NCBI GenBank assembly: GCA_947623455.1
Contig: OX392535.1
Span: forward strand, 42,122,688-42,186,687
Length of the DNA: 64,000 bases
Direction of reading: 5' to 3'
Source of the DNA: Mimachlamys varia
Taxonomy: Eukaryota; Mollusca; Bivalvia; Pectinida; Pectinidae
The first letter of the stretch is position 1, and the number at the start of each line of letters is the position of its first letter. Below are positions 32,890 through 44,904 of the stretch, piece after piece. Made by a program: the position numbers and the translations under genes. The notes beneath the pieces were generated by a model that was given only the letters and a program-made list of their open reading frames with translations, had not been told where the DNA came from and did no database searches.

Positions 32890-35305
32890 TTCTTGTTTGT
32901 ACGATTCAGCGGTAGACTCATTAGTTCAGAGAGTAGCAAACGTTCTTAAAAGGGGCGGCACAACCATTCTTACAAATCAAAACTGTTGTTGAAGAGATAG
33001 AAAAAATATCTAATAAAAGACGTCTGGACACGTTTGTCCGGTGTGTTGGGTTGGCTAAGATATATTTTTGACATACAAATAACCGTCACGAAGTAGCGAA
33101 GTATAATGTGCAATCTGATTCCGAAATAGCAACAACGTCAAATAATTGCAGCAGAATAAATTGGCGCTGTGCTTATAGGTGTTTTGTTCCAGGGCCAATA
33201 TGCAAGCATTTGGATCGACTTTTGTTTAGATATAGAAAGTGTAACTAAATATAAATTCATAAAGCATCCCAATTATGAAATGTATCTGATATAAATAAAC
33301 TGATGCTAGTTCCCCTTTAGTCAATTTGTAAAATTATGTAACAGCAATAATTGTTAATTGAAATATTGAAACACAAACTATCGCAAAGATGAAAGTGCTT
33401 TTAAATATCAGATATGTCCCTATCGAAGTTTAGTGTAGTGTATGAAATGTATACATTTTTTGGCGAAACTCTGACAAGCATGCTGTCCTAATCGACAGAG
33501 ATTACATTACGTTTCATGCAGGCAGCGAGGAAATGACATAATTTCTGTCAGGTTTTGGAAGGACCCCTGTAATTTGTTAGATAAAATACACAACAATCTG
33601 CAGTGTAAGCTATCTATTCCCTGTGTAAAATAATTGAAGTTCGTTAAATTCATTTTGATATAGTTGTAGCGGTATTGAAATAAAACGCATTTGAGACCTT
33701 ACTATATGTGCGATGTCGCATAAGATTTTTTTTCAATTTGTCATACGGGTTCTTATAATTCCCACGAAGGTGATCGAGATTTGTAGTTATCACAAGCACG
33801 AGAGTCAACATTTGCAATGATATCGTTCAATATAATATTCTATCTGAAACACATCACTACATAGACAAACTTTATTCTATACTTTTATTTCAAAGAAAGG
33901 TCACTTCATCTTATAACGGTTTTTTTAGAAGCCAACCGTAAAAAGGCATGCATCACAAAAAGTCAAGAATTGTTCATAGAGTACAACAATAGAATAGCAT
34001 TAAATCCAGTCCCTTGGCCAGTATGACCGTGGTAAATATAATATCTTAATTTGTTTCTCGATAAATTCATTCGAGATTTAATGTTTTTTCAAAGTTGCGA
34101 AAACATAATGGTAACGTTTTAAGTAAACTATTTACAAATAATTCAAATTCGAATGACGTTAATAACAACATGTTTACTCCACAGCAATGAACTTTTTTTA
34201 TCTTATTCTGGAATGACATATTCCTAGAAAATTCCAAATCTAAATTTAAGCTTGAGGTGCGCACAACCTTTAGAGAATTGGTATTTCGAAAAGTTCAAAG
34301 CATTTTACAAACAGAAGAAGAAGCACAGATTGTTTGCAAATGTTATGCACTATGTCTACATGTAATAGTTACGTAATATATATATGTGTGCATATCTAGG
34401 ACATTTCACTATGCAATGTTGTTTCAGCCGTGAAAATAAATAGAATCGGGTCATACGGTATAGCACGCCTTGCAATAAATCAAGATAAATGCTGATGAAA
34501 ATAATAGGGGGAGGGAATGAAATAAATCAAAAAGGAATGTAAAGAAAATTATTCACATTTAAAATGTTAATTACTTTTGATGTACGTTCCTAAAATATTA
34601 ATTTAAATTATTTGCATTCATCGTTTGATAATCATTGTAACTTATGAAATAGTGTTACGCCACTTAACAATAATTAAAACATGACGATGATAGTTCTTGT
34701 AAATATAATTTATCTGTCAAACATATAAGCATAACCTCCGACATAAGACCTATTTACCAAGCAGTTTAATGATAAGTTCCTATTTTTCGTGTGAACATAT
34801 TTTTAATCACCTGTCTTTTTATCTTTTGAAACATGTTACATGGGGAAATGATATTCATAAATGTGGTCGTAAGTTTTATGTAAGACATTAATTATTTCTC
34901 AGTGGAGCGTAAAAAATAATTAACGATGCCCTCAATTGAAAGAACCTTTTGTTTGTTTTCGTCCTGAAGTGTATATTTTCCATTGATCGCCTCCAGCAAG
35001 GGATGTTAAAACACCACTAAACATTAATACAATGTCTATTAAAGCCAATCATTTGTCGACGAGTTCTTTAAAGTACAACTATGTTGAAGTTTATCAATAT
35101 TTCTTATTTAGATTACTTCTTAACAATTGGGGATAAATATGTATGTATGCATTAAATATCTAAGAATGTTACCTGTTACCAATCTTGAGATATCAAAAAG
35201 CTATAAAATAAAGTCGTAACATTTCATATCATTGAAATGCTAGCATACATGTACAAATGTACAATATTTTGATACACCTTGCAATTTGTTTCAAACAGCA
35301 ACTGT
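32890..35305. other. Noncoding stretch, nothing recognised
   Basis: AT-rich; no exon with convincing splice sites on either strand and no repeat recognised beyond short homopolymers. Confidence 0.45.
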
Positions 35306-35311
35306 ACTTAA

Positions 35312-35391
35312 AATATCTACTTCAAATCTCTAAAACGCATGAAATCAAAACAATATCTACTTCAAATCTCTAAAACGCATGAAATCAAAAC
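35312..35391. repeat. 40-bp tandem duplication, 2 identical copies
   Basis: AATATCTACTTCAAATCTCT with its following 20 bases recurs at 35352, identical over the unit, indicating a very recent duplication (or an assembly artefact). Confidence 0.93.
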
Positions 35392-35483
35392 AATTATTTG
35401 CGGCACTTGTGTAGTTGGAAGAGAAGTCATTTTTGGTTATGTGAGGACAATATGGAACCTTTTATGTACCTATAGCAACCGAT

Positions 35484-35755
35484 TTATCCTCCGGTAACAG
35501 AAAAGAATAGCATGCCTATTTTATCTGTATTGAATTGTTCACAACTTCTGTATCTGAATAATACTTGTTCTGGATAATCGCCCATATTGTAAATCTGGCA
35601 AGGTTTGCAGACTGTTAAGATATCTCTGTCAGATTGTTTAGCAATAAAACGCGACACTTTATTCCGAAATATTCGTGTATGGAACAAAAACAAATGCACG
35701 TGTATCAAGTATGGACATAGCGAGTGTATGGACAGGTGATCCTCTGTTAGGGAGA
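35484..35755 (-). CDS. Candidate exon downstream of the TM exon, minus strand
   Basis: The acceptor GCATTTCTCCCTAACAG is strong. Joined in phase 1 to the exon at 37112-37318 it gives a codon GAG and an open frame of 85 more residues to TAA: a hydrophobic, His-rich start (DHLSIHSLCPYLIHV) and then KVSRFIAKQSDRDILTVC, KPCQIYNMGDYPEQV and RYRSCEQF. If the next AG two bases on were used, the same phase would give a 27-residue tail (GSPVHTLAMSILD... ending PYTNISE). Phase agreement has a one-in-three chance. A donor-like CAA|GTATTA inside could end it earlier. Product unknown. Confidence 0.23.
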
Positions 35756-35859
35756 AATGCAACACCATACTAAATAGCTGAAGAATCTTATCACTTAATC
35801 ATACTCCGTCTTTATATCAAGATATGTGTTCTTTTTAACCTGTCCATACATTTGTTAAT

Positions 35860-36005
35860 AACTAGCCATACATTATATATATATCTAAACCATACGTCCT
35901 GTATAGCAGATAATACATTTGTAACTAGCCATACGTTCTATATATCTAAACCATACGTCCTGTATAGCAGATAATACATTTGTAACTAGCCATACATTCT
36001 TAATA
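35860..36005. repeat. 61-63 bp tandem repeat, about 2.3 copies
   Basis: ACTAGCCATACATT or ACTAGCCATACGTT starts at 35861, 35924 and 35985, each followed by TATATCTAAACCATACGTCC and GTATAGCAGATAATACATTTG. Size difference comes from the TATA run. Confidence 0.9.
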
Positions 36006-37105
36006 ACGTATAATTGTGTCGGTTCACTAGAAACTACTTTTAGATATTACCCAAATCTTCCGCAGACTATGTATTTAAACATATGTCAAACGTATAGGGC
36101 TAATAGCAGGATAGAAAAGAATCTTACTGGACCACAACTATTATACAAGAAACAAATACCATTAATGAATCATTAAATGTATGTGACCAACATAGAATAC
36201 ATACCCACTTGCTCGTAATGGTCATAAATAACATCAACTCCAGTAACAGTTGAGTGCTCATACGTCGAAGGGGTGAAATGTTTATTGGAACCACGATGGA
36301 ATGAAGGAATAAGTACTGATAAATAGTAAAAGAGTGAATAATAGATTATTTCTAATATATATGATATATAAATGTATGATTTATTTCACTTTTTTAACTC
36401 TTACACCGTCTTACCTCAATATTTATGTAATAAAAAAGCATGACACAACTGTAGCAACTATCAGTTAAGAATAAAGCTATCTTCCAGATACGCATTATTT
36501 AATAAATCATCTATTTACTACCCTGCATATACCTGATCTTCATGTTTGGATGTCATGATATAATCCCAAGCTACCTGTCAACGTGAAATGTTTTCATTCG
36601 ATAACAAACAGCCAATATGTGTTCTTTAAAAGGCCATATATACATGTGGCCTTGCCAAATCACACCCCAAATCATGGAGCTTTATATACCGTTGATATTA
36701 CTTCTTTGACCCATATGCATGTTATTAAATATATCAAATATGTAAAACTAATCAAGGACCGACCGTGTCTTTCACTAAAGTATTTTTTTTCTCTGTCAAT
36801 TGTAATAAAAAAGTTTGAATTAAATTGGTAATTAACAGCAAAATATTCCTGGTACTAAACTTTTTTTTAAGGTGATGAGTATGGAAAAGGAAATGTCTGT
36901 TTTAGAGATGAAATTAACACTATTACGCGATTGTGGTAAACTGTATGGTATTTCCCCCCGAAAGCAATAACGTGCTCCTTTTACGAATTAATACAATCAA
37001 CCAAATAGCAAAAACAAATTCCGTTGAAATACTTTCGAGAAAACAAACCAGATTTTTTTAGCTTTAACATCAACTAGGTGTTTAAACTTAATTAAGGTGT
37101 GTCTC
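36006..37105. other. Intronic or intergenic, nothing recognised
   Basis: AT-rich; the plus frame at 36583-36831 is unremarkable. If the 37112-37318 exon joins 35755, this is its intron. Confidence 0.4.
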
Positions 37106-37111
37106 ACTTAC

Positions 37112-37318
37112 CTGTGATCAGAAGGACGAATACTATGAGAACCACTGTGGACAGTAGCCTCCACGTGGGATCGCTCATATTTGTCGCAACAACAGATATA
37201 TAATCCACGGTGAATCCATGTAGAAGACAAAAAGGTCCTGATGCACACTTTGTACTCCCTACATTTCGCTGGTTGTTCTCACAAAAACACCAGCTGATTT
37301 CATTAGATATAAATACTC
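37112..37318 (-). CDS. Coding exon: Cys-rich ectodomain stub plus transmembrane helix
   Basis: This is the best-supported coding interval in the window. On the minus strand the acceptor TTTATTCATCACCTTGCAG leads into a 207-nt exon ending ACAG|GTAAGTGAG. It is symmetric phase 1 and open only in the proposed frame for its full length: VFISNEISWCFCENNQRN, VGSTKCASGPFCLLHGF (four cysteines), a juxtamembrane NMSDPTWR with an N-glycosylation-type site, then LLSTVVLIVFVLLIT, a single hydrophobic helix at the exon end. Cysteine spacing resembles a small disulfide module close to the membrane. An internal ATG at 37178 could also make the helix a signal anchor. The protein is probably a single-pass or multi-pass membrane protein; I do not recognise the family. 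The remaining exons are not certain (see 35484 and 32185). Confidence 0.72.
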
Positions 37319-37599
37319 CTGCAAGGTGATGAATAAAACACACAAAAAACTATCTACGAAACACCGTAGCCTCCTTTTCAAATGTGTTTAAACATCCAAT
37401 GGTAAGAAAAGGTACTAAAGTGGCCAAACCGCAAAATAATCTCAATGTCATTCATTCATTTTTTTCTACTCGTGATTTTGTACAAGAAGAATGACTAACC
37501 ACTTTTCATCCATAAATAGGAAAATTGACCTTAGCACACAATTATAAACACAATCTTCCGTCTTAGTACACACAGCGAAGACTAAAATCGAATCCTTGT

Positions 37600-38160
37600 T
37601 TTCCTCTAGTAGTTAATAGTTGTGCTGTCATCGTCGCTAGGGGTCTGGTTGAATCGATGATTCGTTGGCCATATCGTCTGATAACCTAGGAGTCGTCTAG
37701 TGTATAGAGATGCTCCGAGACAAGCCGTGTCATTCGTCTACACAAGCTCTGAAAGATTCAAACACGACAGACCATGATCACACTAGTAAGGTAAAAGCTG
37801 TACCACACAGTTAAAGGTAACATGACTATGCGCTCGCAGCAGAGAGCTCCGTCACTAACGTAAGCCTGACAGTAAGGACATGGTTGAAATAGCACTTGGT
37901 AGGCGATTGAGAGCACGGTAGCTTTTACTTGTGGCGGAGCAGTCTCTGTGTATGTATGTAGTAGGCGATCGCCAGGCCTAATCTTCTACCAACATGACTA
38001 TACGCTGCGAGTATAGTGGACCACCACACACTTACTGCTGCATGCTCTGTATGGAGGGCAGGGCTATTCTTGAGAGTAACAGTGAGTGACTGTATGTTTG
38101 TTTGACAGGAGCGCCTCAAACTGAGGTCTATACTTGTACCGGTATAACTTATCACTGTTA
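37600..38160 (-). other. GC-richer block upstream of the TM exon
   Basis: About 560 bp have clearly higher GC than the surroundings. On the minus strand a consensus donor, GCAGCA|GTAAGTGTG, ends a possible exon at 38032, with an open frame (NSPALHTEHAA) of phase 0 that does not match the phase-1 exon at 37318. It could be a 5' untranslated exon or promoter region of the membrane-protein gene. No TATA or other core element stood out. Confidence 0.3.
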
Positions 38161-38282
38161 AAATACAGATACTAGTTAAAACACCAACCGCTGAAAGACG
38201 GACGTCAACTCAGTGCTATTAGATAAAGTCGAGAGTGATATCCCTATCCAAGTGCCTCTTAACTTCCTTATGAACCCTGATT

Positions 38283-38640
38283 TTGAATTCTCAATTATTA
38301 GATTATTTTAACCCACTAATAATGGGTCTTCTCTTATGATTTCACCAATCTTCATTTCATGGATATGTGTGTAAGTGTGTGCGGACGGTTTTACGAATGT
38401 AGCCCCCTTTATGAAAACAATACTTGCCTACATATTTATTCTGGCATGTAATTTTGATTTCTCAATTAACATTATCTAAATCTACCAATAACTGGTCTGT
38501 TCTTATGAATTCACCAATCATCATTCCATGGGTATGTGTGTGTTTGTATGTGTGCACGACTGCCTGTAAATGTAGCCCCCTAATATGAAAACATTACCTC
38601 CCTACATATCTACTCTGTGGCATACCTCGTATATCTGTTC
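38283..38640. repeat. Diverged tandem dimer, unit about 171 bp
   Basis: TCTCAATTATTAGATTA at about 38289 is matched by TCTCAATTAACATTATC at 38460, followed in both by CTAATAAT-type, CTTATGAATTCACCAATC, CATTCCATGGGTATGTGTG, AATGTAGCCCCC, TATGAAAACA and CCTACATAT words in the same order. Roughly 80% identical: an old duplication. Confidence 0.85.
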
Positions 38641-38925
38641 AGATAAGGTGCGTGCATGGTGATATAAACAAACTTACGCTGGGAGAGAGTTAATGCGTGT
38701 CACTCATTGTTTATGATGAAACTCCGGGTATTAGAATAGAAACTAAGCCTACAATTAGGGAACGGAAACATAACCTATAGAAATACTGATCAGGAGTTGG
38801 ATAGAAATCGGATCCTGTACAATATTGAACCAGGAAGGCTATTTCACTGAGGTGAACGTGAATACATATATATATCACATAACTGACCCATTTTGACATG
38901 CTATACATGTGTTATAAAACTATTG

Positions 38926-38933
38926 TGACGTCA
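38926..38933. promoter_or_regulatory. CRE-like palindrome TGACGTCA
   Basis: An exact 8-bp TGACGTCA. Others are at 7079, 43510 and 57761, and pairs at 47803, 55231, 59366 and 62574. Function unknown. Confidence 0.35.
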
Positions 38934-39274
38934 TAAAGAGATGCTGTTGTCATATGGGTGTATCCGTAGCTGAAAATCGTACCGTCAAAGTTGAAATTTC
39001 CCATTCTTAAGAAATTAACGTTTTGAGAGTCTTGGTGTAATTTTCCCTTCGGTTATGTGATAAACAGAATCGTACACTCCTGTAATTTGTTGAATAAAGG
39101 CCATATCACATTGACACTCATGTAAGATCCTCTATATACTACGTGTAACAACGTTGGACATTGTGGGCCGCTATCCATTGACAAATCATCGGACACAGAT
39201 GAGCAACGATTAAACAAGTGGACAATGATACGAAAAATTAAGGTGATACCTTTGACAGCACATAGAGGAAATTA

Positions 39275-39630
39275 AGGGGGCACGGTGGTCTAGTGGTAGG
39301 ATGCCGGGTTGGTGATCGAAGGGATTCGAGTTCGTGTCGTGGCCAAGGCACTTGTATTGTATCCTTGAGCAAAATACTTTACTCCGCTTGTTCCAGTCTA
39401 CAGCTGTACGTGGTTGGGAAGTGCTAGAAATTGTAGAATGCTAGCTGTGAGCGCCGAAATGGTAACACCGGTTGTATGCTCCCCATGACGTTAAGAACTA
39501 TATTGGCTGTTTATTAAGGCCCTTTAACCGCAGATGATAATTTGTGAACCGCTCTGAGACGACCTTTAAGGTTTTGATATATAAGCGGTATATAAAATCC
39601 TCAAATTATTATCATACTTATTATTGCATA
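39275..39630 (+). mobile_element. Full-length tRNA-derived SINE with 3' ATT-rich tail
   Basis: The head GGGGGCACGGTGGTCTAGTGG holds box A (TGGTCTAGTGGTAGG) and is followed at about 39323 by a box B-like GGGATTCGAGTTC. The body continues with CCTTGAGCAAAATACTTTAC, GCTTGTTCCAGTCTACAGCTG, GAATGCTAGCTGTGAGCGCC and GTGAACCGCTCTGAGACGAC, and ends in an A/T-rich tail with TTATTAT words. A second copy at 63612-63880 covers the same body, which proves that this is a dispersed family. The body may be one of the conserved SINE domains of invertebrates, but I cannot assign it by name. Confidence 0.85.
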
Positions 39631-39639
39631 ATTAAATAG

Positions 39640-41100
39640 GAGTGGTACCTACACTTAAATGTTATGCAAGTATGGCGTATACCTACAAGGAAAAATACAA
39701 CGAAAGGCCATTTATATCATACAAGGATACGAATAATTCTCAATGAGACAAAGATGACGACCATAAAACTTGATCATAGTCTTCATCGACCTACAGCTCT
39801 CGAATCCCTGTGCCGTAAATCTATCACGAAAATCTCGATATTTAGAGCAAAGCCTAGAATAACACATTAACTGCGACATTTAAACACCATAGTGTGGAGA
39901 AGAGGAGAAGAGGGGATGTTACTTTTAGAGACTACTTTAGTATTTTCCTGGCTATTTTCCGTCGTCGCTCAGGACATTGCAGTTTTCTTAAGCCAAACTG
40001 TTCTTGTTTGCTATTCCTGCTTTTAATACGACCCCGAACGTTGGCACTTTCCTGCGATGTCCTCATGTATAACAGAATCAATTTCAGCATACGGTGGTGG
40101 TTATGATATATGACTAGAATGTGTTAATTTTCTAATTACACTTTGTCAGAAAGGTAGCATAATAAAAACCGGATGTCACAGAAACGAAACACATAACGAT
40201 CATGTTATCGAGGGACGAATGCAAGTTATTCATGTTTTTTTCTCAATTTCATCCTAATCAGCGCGAACAGAAATGCCGTTCATACCGACAGACAAACGCC
40301 CGTCGAACATGTCATGTGTACTTTTATTGTTTATAGATATAGATATATATATATTCACGCATTTGACAGCTCTTATGCAACATGCTTTAAGCGTGCACGT
40401 TACATAGCCTATCAGTGCGTTTAGAAGTAATTTAATTATTTCCATTGTTCTTCATGCATACACGCATGGATACATACCAGACAAGGCGAATGTACTTCTA
40501 GATAAAACGATCCCATTTAATACGGCTCTATTTTAAAGATAAATGATTTCGTGTGCGCATGCACATTCATGCAAATAATTATGAATAAATCACGACATTG
40601 TTAGTTTGAATTTTATTTGCACCTGGTGGGATAATGTGCTTGGTGACACGGTATTTCGATTTAACTATATTGATTTTATATATCATAACAACAAATTTAT
40701 TTAGCAGGCCAACAGATACTAATCTCACCACCTGAGAAGTTTACCGGGGTCCGGCTAGTATAGTATAGAACTGTGATAACGTACATAGCGCTTACCTGAC
40801 ACTTTTAGCGTCAAAACAAACTCTCCTTAAAAGAGTTCTCGGGAAGGGAAAGAACTTCGTGTTTACTGCATGGCATTGTTTTGATGAAGTTCTCTGATGT
40901 AATATGTCATTTATAATATATCATCTATAGCTGTACTATCGAGGAAGCTATATATTTTTATTTAACCTTTATCTTTATCAAAACAATAACAAAACTTTTT
41001 TTGTGCATACCTTATTGGTCCGGACCGAAGCGTTTAGAGGGTTAAATATTGGAGAAAACATGAGTATACGGAGAAACCCCACATGGTTTGATAGATGAAC
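39640..41100. other. Noncoding stretch, nothing recognised
   Basis: Includes plus frames of 68-70 codons (39664, 39894) without splice or domain support, a TATA run near 40336 and AT-rich unique sequence. A donor-like word at 40796 (minus, GTGTCAG|GTAAGCG) has no convincing exon behind it. Confidence 0.35.
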
Positions 41101-41111
41101 TTATACAATGA

Positions 41112-41195
41112 ACAATTTTACGTCTGGTTCGGAATCGAACCACGTGTGTGGTAGTAAAAGGCGAGCGCAATACCAAATGTGCCATGTTGACAGCA
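41112..41195 (-). mobile_element. tRNA-like SINE head remnant
   Basis: On the minus strand AACATGGCACATTTGGTATTGCGC resembles a box A region and CACGTGGTTCGATTCCGAAC is a good box B, at about the right spacing. The acceptor stem does not close and no CCA-like end was seen; a decayed SINE or tRNA pseudogene. Confidence 0.5.
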
Positions 41196-41214
41196 TTAGA
41201 CTAAGGAACACGTA

Positions 41215-41460
41215 CCTCTTAAAAAAATACCGAAGCGTCAAAAAAACATAATTTGAACTCAAAATCGATTAAACCAGGAGGAAAATATGAAAAAAAGAAA
41301 AGATGTACTTGGAGAACGTTGTAAAAGTACAAGAAAATAGGACCAGGTGTTCCGGAAGAGTAAGCGTCTTCAGCTTCATCGACGACACCCGTCATGTACA
41401 TCTTGGTCGCATCCAAGTAAACATCAAGTCCTCAAAGTGACAACCGAGTATCATTCTTAA
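41215..41460 (+). repeat. GTTCCGG dispersed repeat, reference copy
   Basis: Best-preserved copy in the window. Landmarks in order: AATACCGAAGCGTC, TTTGAACTCAAAATCGATTA, AAACCAGGAGGAAAATATG, TACTTGGAGAACGTTGTAAA, AGTACAAGAAAATAGGACC, AGGTGTTCCGGAAGAGTAAG, CGTCTTCAGCTTCATCGACG, ACCCGTCATGTACATCTTGG and CATCAAGTCCTCAAAGTGAC. Other copies: 16895, 21735, 24495, 50565, 50998 and 54225. No pol III boxes, terminal repeats or coding frame were evident, so its class is open. Confidence 0.75.
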
Positions 41461-42204
41461 TCACAACAAGAATGTACACTTATGAGCATACTCATAAACG
41501 TCCATCTTCATATCAAACAAAGATGCAAAATATTTCTCAATGAGATGGCTTCCATTGATTTCCACAAATATCACACGTAGTAATTGTTTCTGTGATGTTG
41601 GCTTGAACACGTTTTGTTCAAGTCAAATTCTAAAATTGTCCTGAGAGTAAATTGCTTGTTACAGAAAAGGTCGAATCAATCAAATTTGCGATATAAGTAT
41701 TCGCGTATACCAACCGTTTTGCTAAACAAACATCAACCAGTATCAATTCATAGTAAGTATTTGGCCTTCAATTAAAAATATACTAATTAAATTAAAACTT
41801 CTTTTAGAATACATTTATCGATATTGATCGAACTACGTCTTGTTTTTAACAAGAGAATTTTTATGGTGACACGGTATAATATAGAATGTCACGAGCCCTC
41901 CTGGACAAACAAAACAGTTGTATGTATGTTAGATTAGGGTAAACACTTGAGGTATATATACAACATTGTTTGTGCCACTTTAACAATAACGAGATACAGT
42001 TTATATACAACGTGAGATATGTGGTTATGTACGTAAGTGATTAGTCCTTCTTGACCCGCAATATACACACCCTAAACAGCAACTCAGATAGTACTCAGAT
42101 AGTACTCGGAGTTGAAATTATTCAATATTTAAAACAATAAATAAAAAAAAACAATAATAATAATAATAGGGCTAGTGCACCTCCCTATCTAGATGTGGAC
42201 ATTT

Positions 42205-42330
42205 TTGTCAGTTTTGTTTCCTCGGTCGCCTTATAGGCTTCACTTTTTAGACCCTTGCTTAGCATCACAGACGAGTCCTAGAAGGACGAAACAGATGTAC
42301 GGTTCAGTTTAATTCATTATTTGACTCAAT
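42205..42330 (+). ncRNA. Hammerhead-ribozyme-like repeat, copy C (core mutated)
   Basis: Homologous to copies A and B: CTTAGCATCA, CAGACGA (42268-42274), stem II GTCC-TAGAA-GGAC (42275-42287), GAAA (42288-42291), then ACAGATGTACGGTTCAG and TTTAATTCATT. The universally required T of CTGANGA is A here, so this copy should be inactive. Upstream TTCACTTTTTAGACCCTTGC extends the repeat to about 42205. Confidence 0.6.
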
Positions 42331-43580
42331 TGTATCTTATTCGAAATGATAACGGTGCTATTCTATTACATGTCTTTTGTACAACCCATAGTACATCATT
42401 ATTACTCTTTCAAATTTCGCGAAACCTTATAATGACGACAAAGAAATAATTACCATCTTTGAATAATTCTTTCAATTTAGTCATACGTTATAATGTCTAT
42501 ATATGTTTTATATTCGTTGATTTTATCTTCATATAGTTAGCTAACAGATACTTTCCATTGATTGCTTAAAGAGCAAACTAGAAATTATCTTGATCTGTTA
42601 GGACTATAATACATGTACACTTCTATAACGACCAGGAATTATGAAATCTCTCCATATCTTAGAAACTAAGAACTCACTTCTAAAGTTAGGGACTAGGAAA
42701 TCTCCTCAAGGTATGATTTGTCCTTCATCATCAATGGTTAGAAACTGAGACAACTCTTATTGGAAACGACGAGGGGCTGGTACAACCTCAGCGTCGGTTA
42801 TATGAGAGCATCAATGCTCATCAACGGTTTAAAACTAGTCAATCACCATAAACAATCGGCAAGAATCTAACCAAAACTTCAACATCGACTGGGAGCGCGT
42901 CCAACCTCACATATACAAAGTGTTACAATGTACAATGTGCAGACACCCAATATTTATCGCAACATGTGTCAGCGAGATAAAGTTTTATTGTATTGATACA
43001 GTGGGGGAGGGGCGATTTATAAGTAAGCAATAGTTCGGTAAGCCATACCTGTAAAAACCGGATTTAATTCTTTAGTGGATTGAGAAAAGTAAACAAATGC
43101 CCAAATCACACAACTGAGAGAGCTTTGAGTGCGCTGGCTCTCAGATAAACTTACGCGACCTACTCCCGAACAACTTGCTCAGGTAAACCGTTCAAGGTAA
43201 AACTCGCAGGTAAAAAACTTCGAAATCAACAAAAGGAAATAATGCATGTCGGTCGCTTGAGCAGACAAGCTTCTTTAAAGCATGTTCCAATTTTGATGTC
43301 GCATTTTAATTTTAAAATACTAGCATACTCAGCGTAAGTGTTCCTTTGCTTGTATAGGTGTGTCAATTCATTCAACTAGAGGTGAGTTACATGCATAACC
43401 TGACAATGAGAGTCGTTAAACCGCTTGTATACAGGAACATACGATGATAGGGGAGCTGACATTTATGTTAATTTTTTCTCAGTACACATCAAATAATATA
43501 AAACAAATGTGACGTCACGATTTATATTTTTGTGTGAGCAAAACAGAAGATAGTTCATGTTTTATTTACAGAAGAGCAGA
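42331..43580. other. Noncoding stretch
   Basis: Unique, with an AAT microsatellite just before (42155-42168), CTCAACGGT-type scattered words and a TGACGTCA at 43510-43517. A minus-strand donor GGTCGC|GTAAGTTT near 43155 lacks a supported exon. Confidence 0.35.
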
Positions 43581-43589
43581 CGCGGATGC

Positions 43590-43705
43590 AGGGTTTTCAA
43601 AAGGAGGGGGTCCAGCTGACCCTTTTCAATGATACCACGGTAATAAAATTTCATTTTTAAGGCTATAAAAATTCTCCTTTTCCGAAAAAAAGGGGGGGGG
43701 GGGGT
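43590..43705. repeat. Low-complexity block with A7 then G13 homopolymers
   Basis: GGGTTTTCAAAAGGAGGGGG is followed about 80 bp later by a variant with the poly(A) at 43685-43691 and poly(G) at 43692-43704. The two halves resemble a slipped duplicate. Confidence 0.5.
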
Positions 43706-43794
43706 CCTGATGTAAATATAAAATACGTGGGTATGACATTTGAAGAAATGATCCGCCTTTATTTTAGTGACAGTGTATTGATGCAGCTGTTAGT

Positions 43795-43955
43795 ATATCG
43801 AGACATATACCTCGCTGAAGACATCTCATTTGCTTTTGAGAAGAAATATAGATACGGCTGCTGGTATTTCGAGACGGATACCTCAGTGAAGACACCTCAC
43901 TTATTGTAAACACTGTCTTTAGCATTTCTGGACAAAGACCTCAGCGAAGAGACTG
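43795..43955. repeat. Three diverged copies of an about 35-bp motif
   Basis: TATCGAGACATATACCTCGC (43796), TTTCGAGACGGATACCTCAG (43867) and TTTCTGGACAAAGACCTCAG (43926) are each followed by a GAAGAC-type word. Spacing is 71 and 59 bp, so the unit has changed length. Confidence 0.5.
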
Positions 43956-44904
43956 TCTTAGTTTAAGGATCCTTCTCCCAATGTTCTTCGCGATGGTTAG
44001 ACTGATGCTTTGCCAATTTGGTCCAATGTTCCACTAGTCATTTTTTTTTTTTTTAAATGAGTCGCTGGAGCAGCATACTCCTTAGAGTTAGCTCCCATCA
44101 AGGAAGATGATGATTTATCGTAAACACTGTTATTTCGTCTTTCCCACAAGTCATACTTTTCATTTCAGAAATTATCTATGATATATACCTCCAGTGCAGT
44201 GAGGGGGAGATGGCGTCCATGACAGGTTTTGTCATTGGTGCAAACATCCTTAATAGAAATCTCTTTAAGACACGTGTACAAATGCATCGCATTAGTTGAG
44301 AGGCAGCTTAATTTGATAGATAGACATTTATAAAAACAAAGAGGAAATTATTAGCTACGATACAGTGTATCATATATTATAGACAAGAATATGTATATCG
44401 AGAGACAACCGTTATACAAAACATAACGGTATATTTAGTTGGTTGAGAGATTAAATGGACCACCTGTATAAAGAACGCACTTGTAAGTTACATATATCGT
44501 GTCGAGTGACGACTGTTTTGAAGTGCCACAGTTTCAGGAGCCCACTTGTTTATAGAGATTTAGATACAAACTGTTTACAAGAAACATATACACGAAATTT
44601 ACATCACATTTTGCAAGGAATGATTTGTACGGTACATGGAGTGCACGGGTGTGTTTGAAAGAGAGCCTGCCATTTTAAAGAAAGTTCGCCTGTGAGAAAA
44701 TCAAGTTTGAGAAACTGTCAGTTGAGACCCCACTTTTGTATAATCCACACCAGAAACATAACTGCACGCCAGCCTGGTACAAAATTAATCCTATAAGAAT
44801 CCTAACAAACCTAAAACCGCAACGGAACTGACCACTAAGGGAACAGCTCTCTGTCCCTTCCCACATCTCTCCGTGGTCGGAAGTGAACGGTCATGGGAGT
44901 TTGT

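Noticed and set aside
33270..33310. Second copy of the 32185 exon end (TTATATCAGATACATTT)
   Set aside because: Similarity is limited to about 17 bp of AT-rich sequence and the upstream frame is not coding-like.
35484..35755. Cystine-knot hormone (PTTH/trunk-like) from the VCKPCQIYNMGDYPEQV pattern
   Set aside because: Distances between the cysteines, the Gly and the Pro do not fit that family, and the exon itself is unproven.
41112..41195. Functional tRNA gene on the minus strand
   Set aside because: Good box B but no closing acceptor stem or clear anticodon arm.
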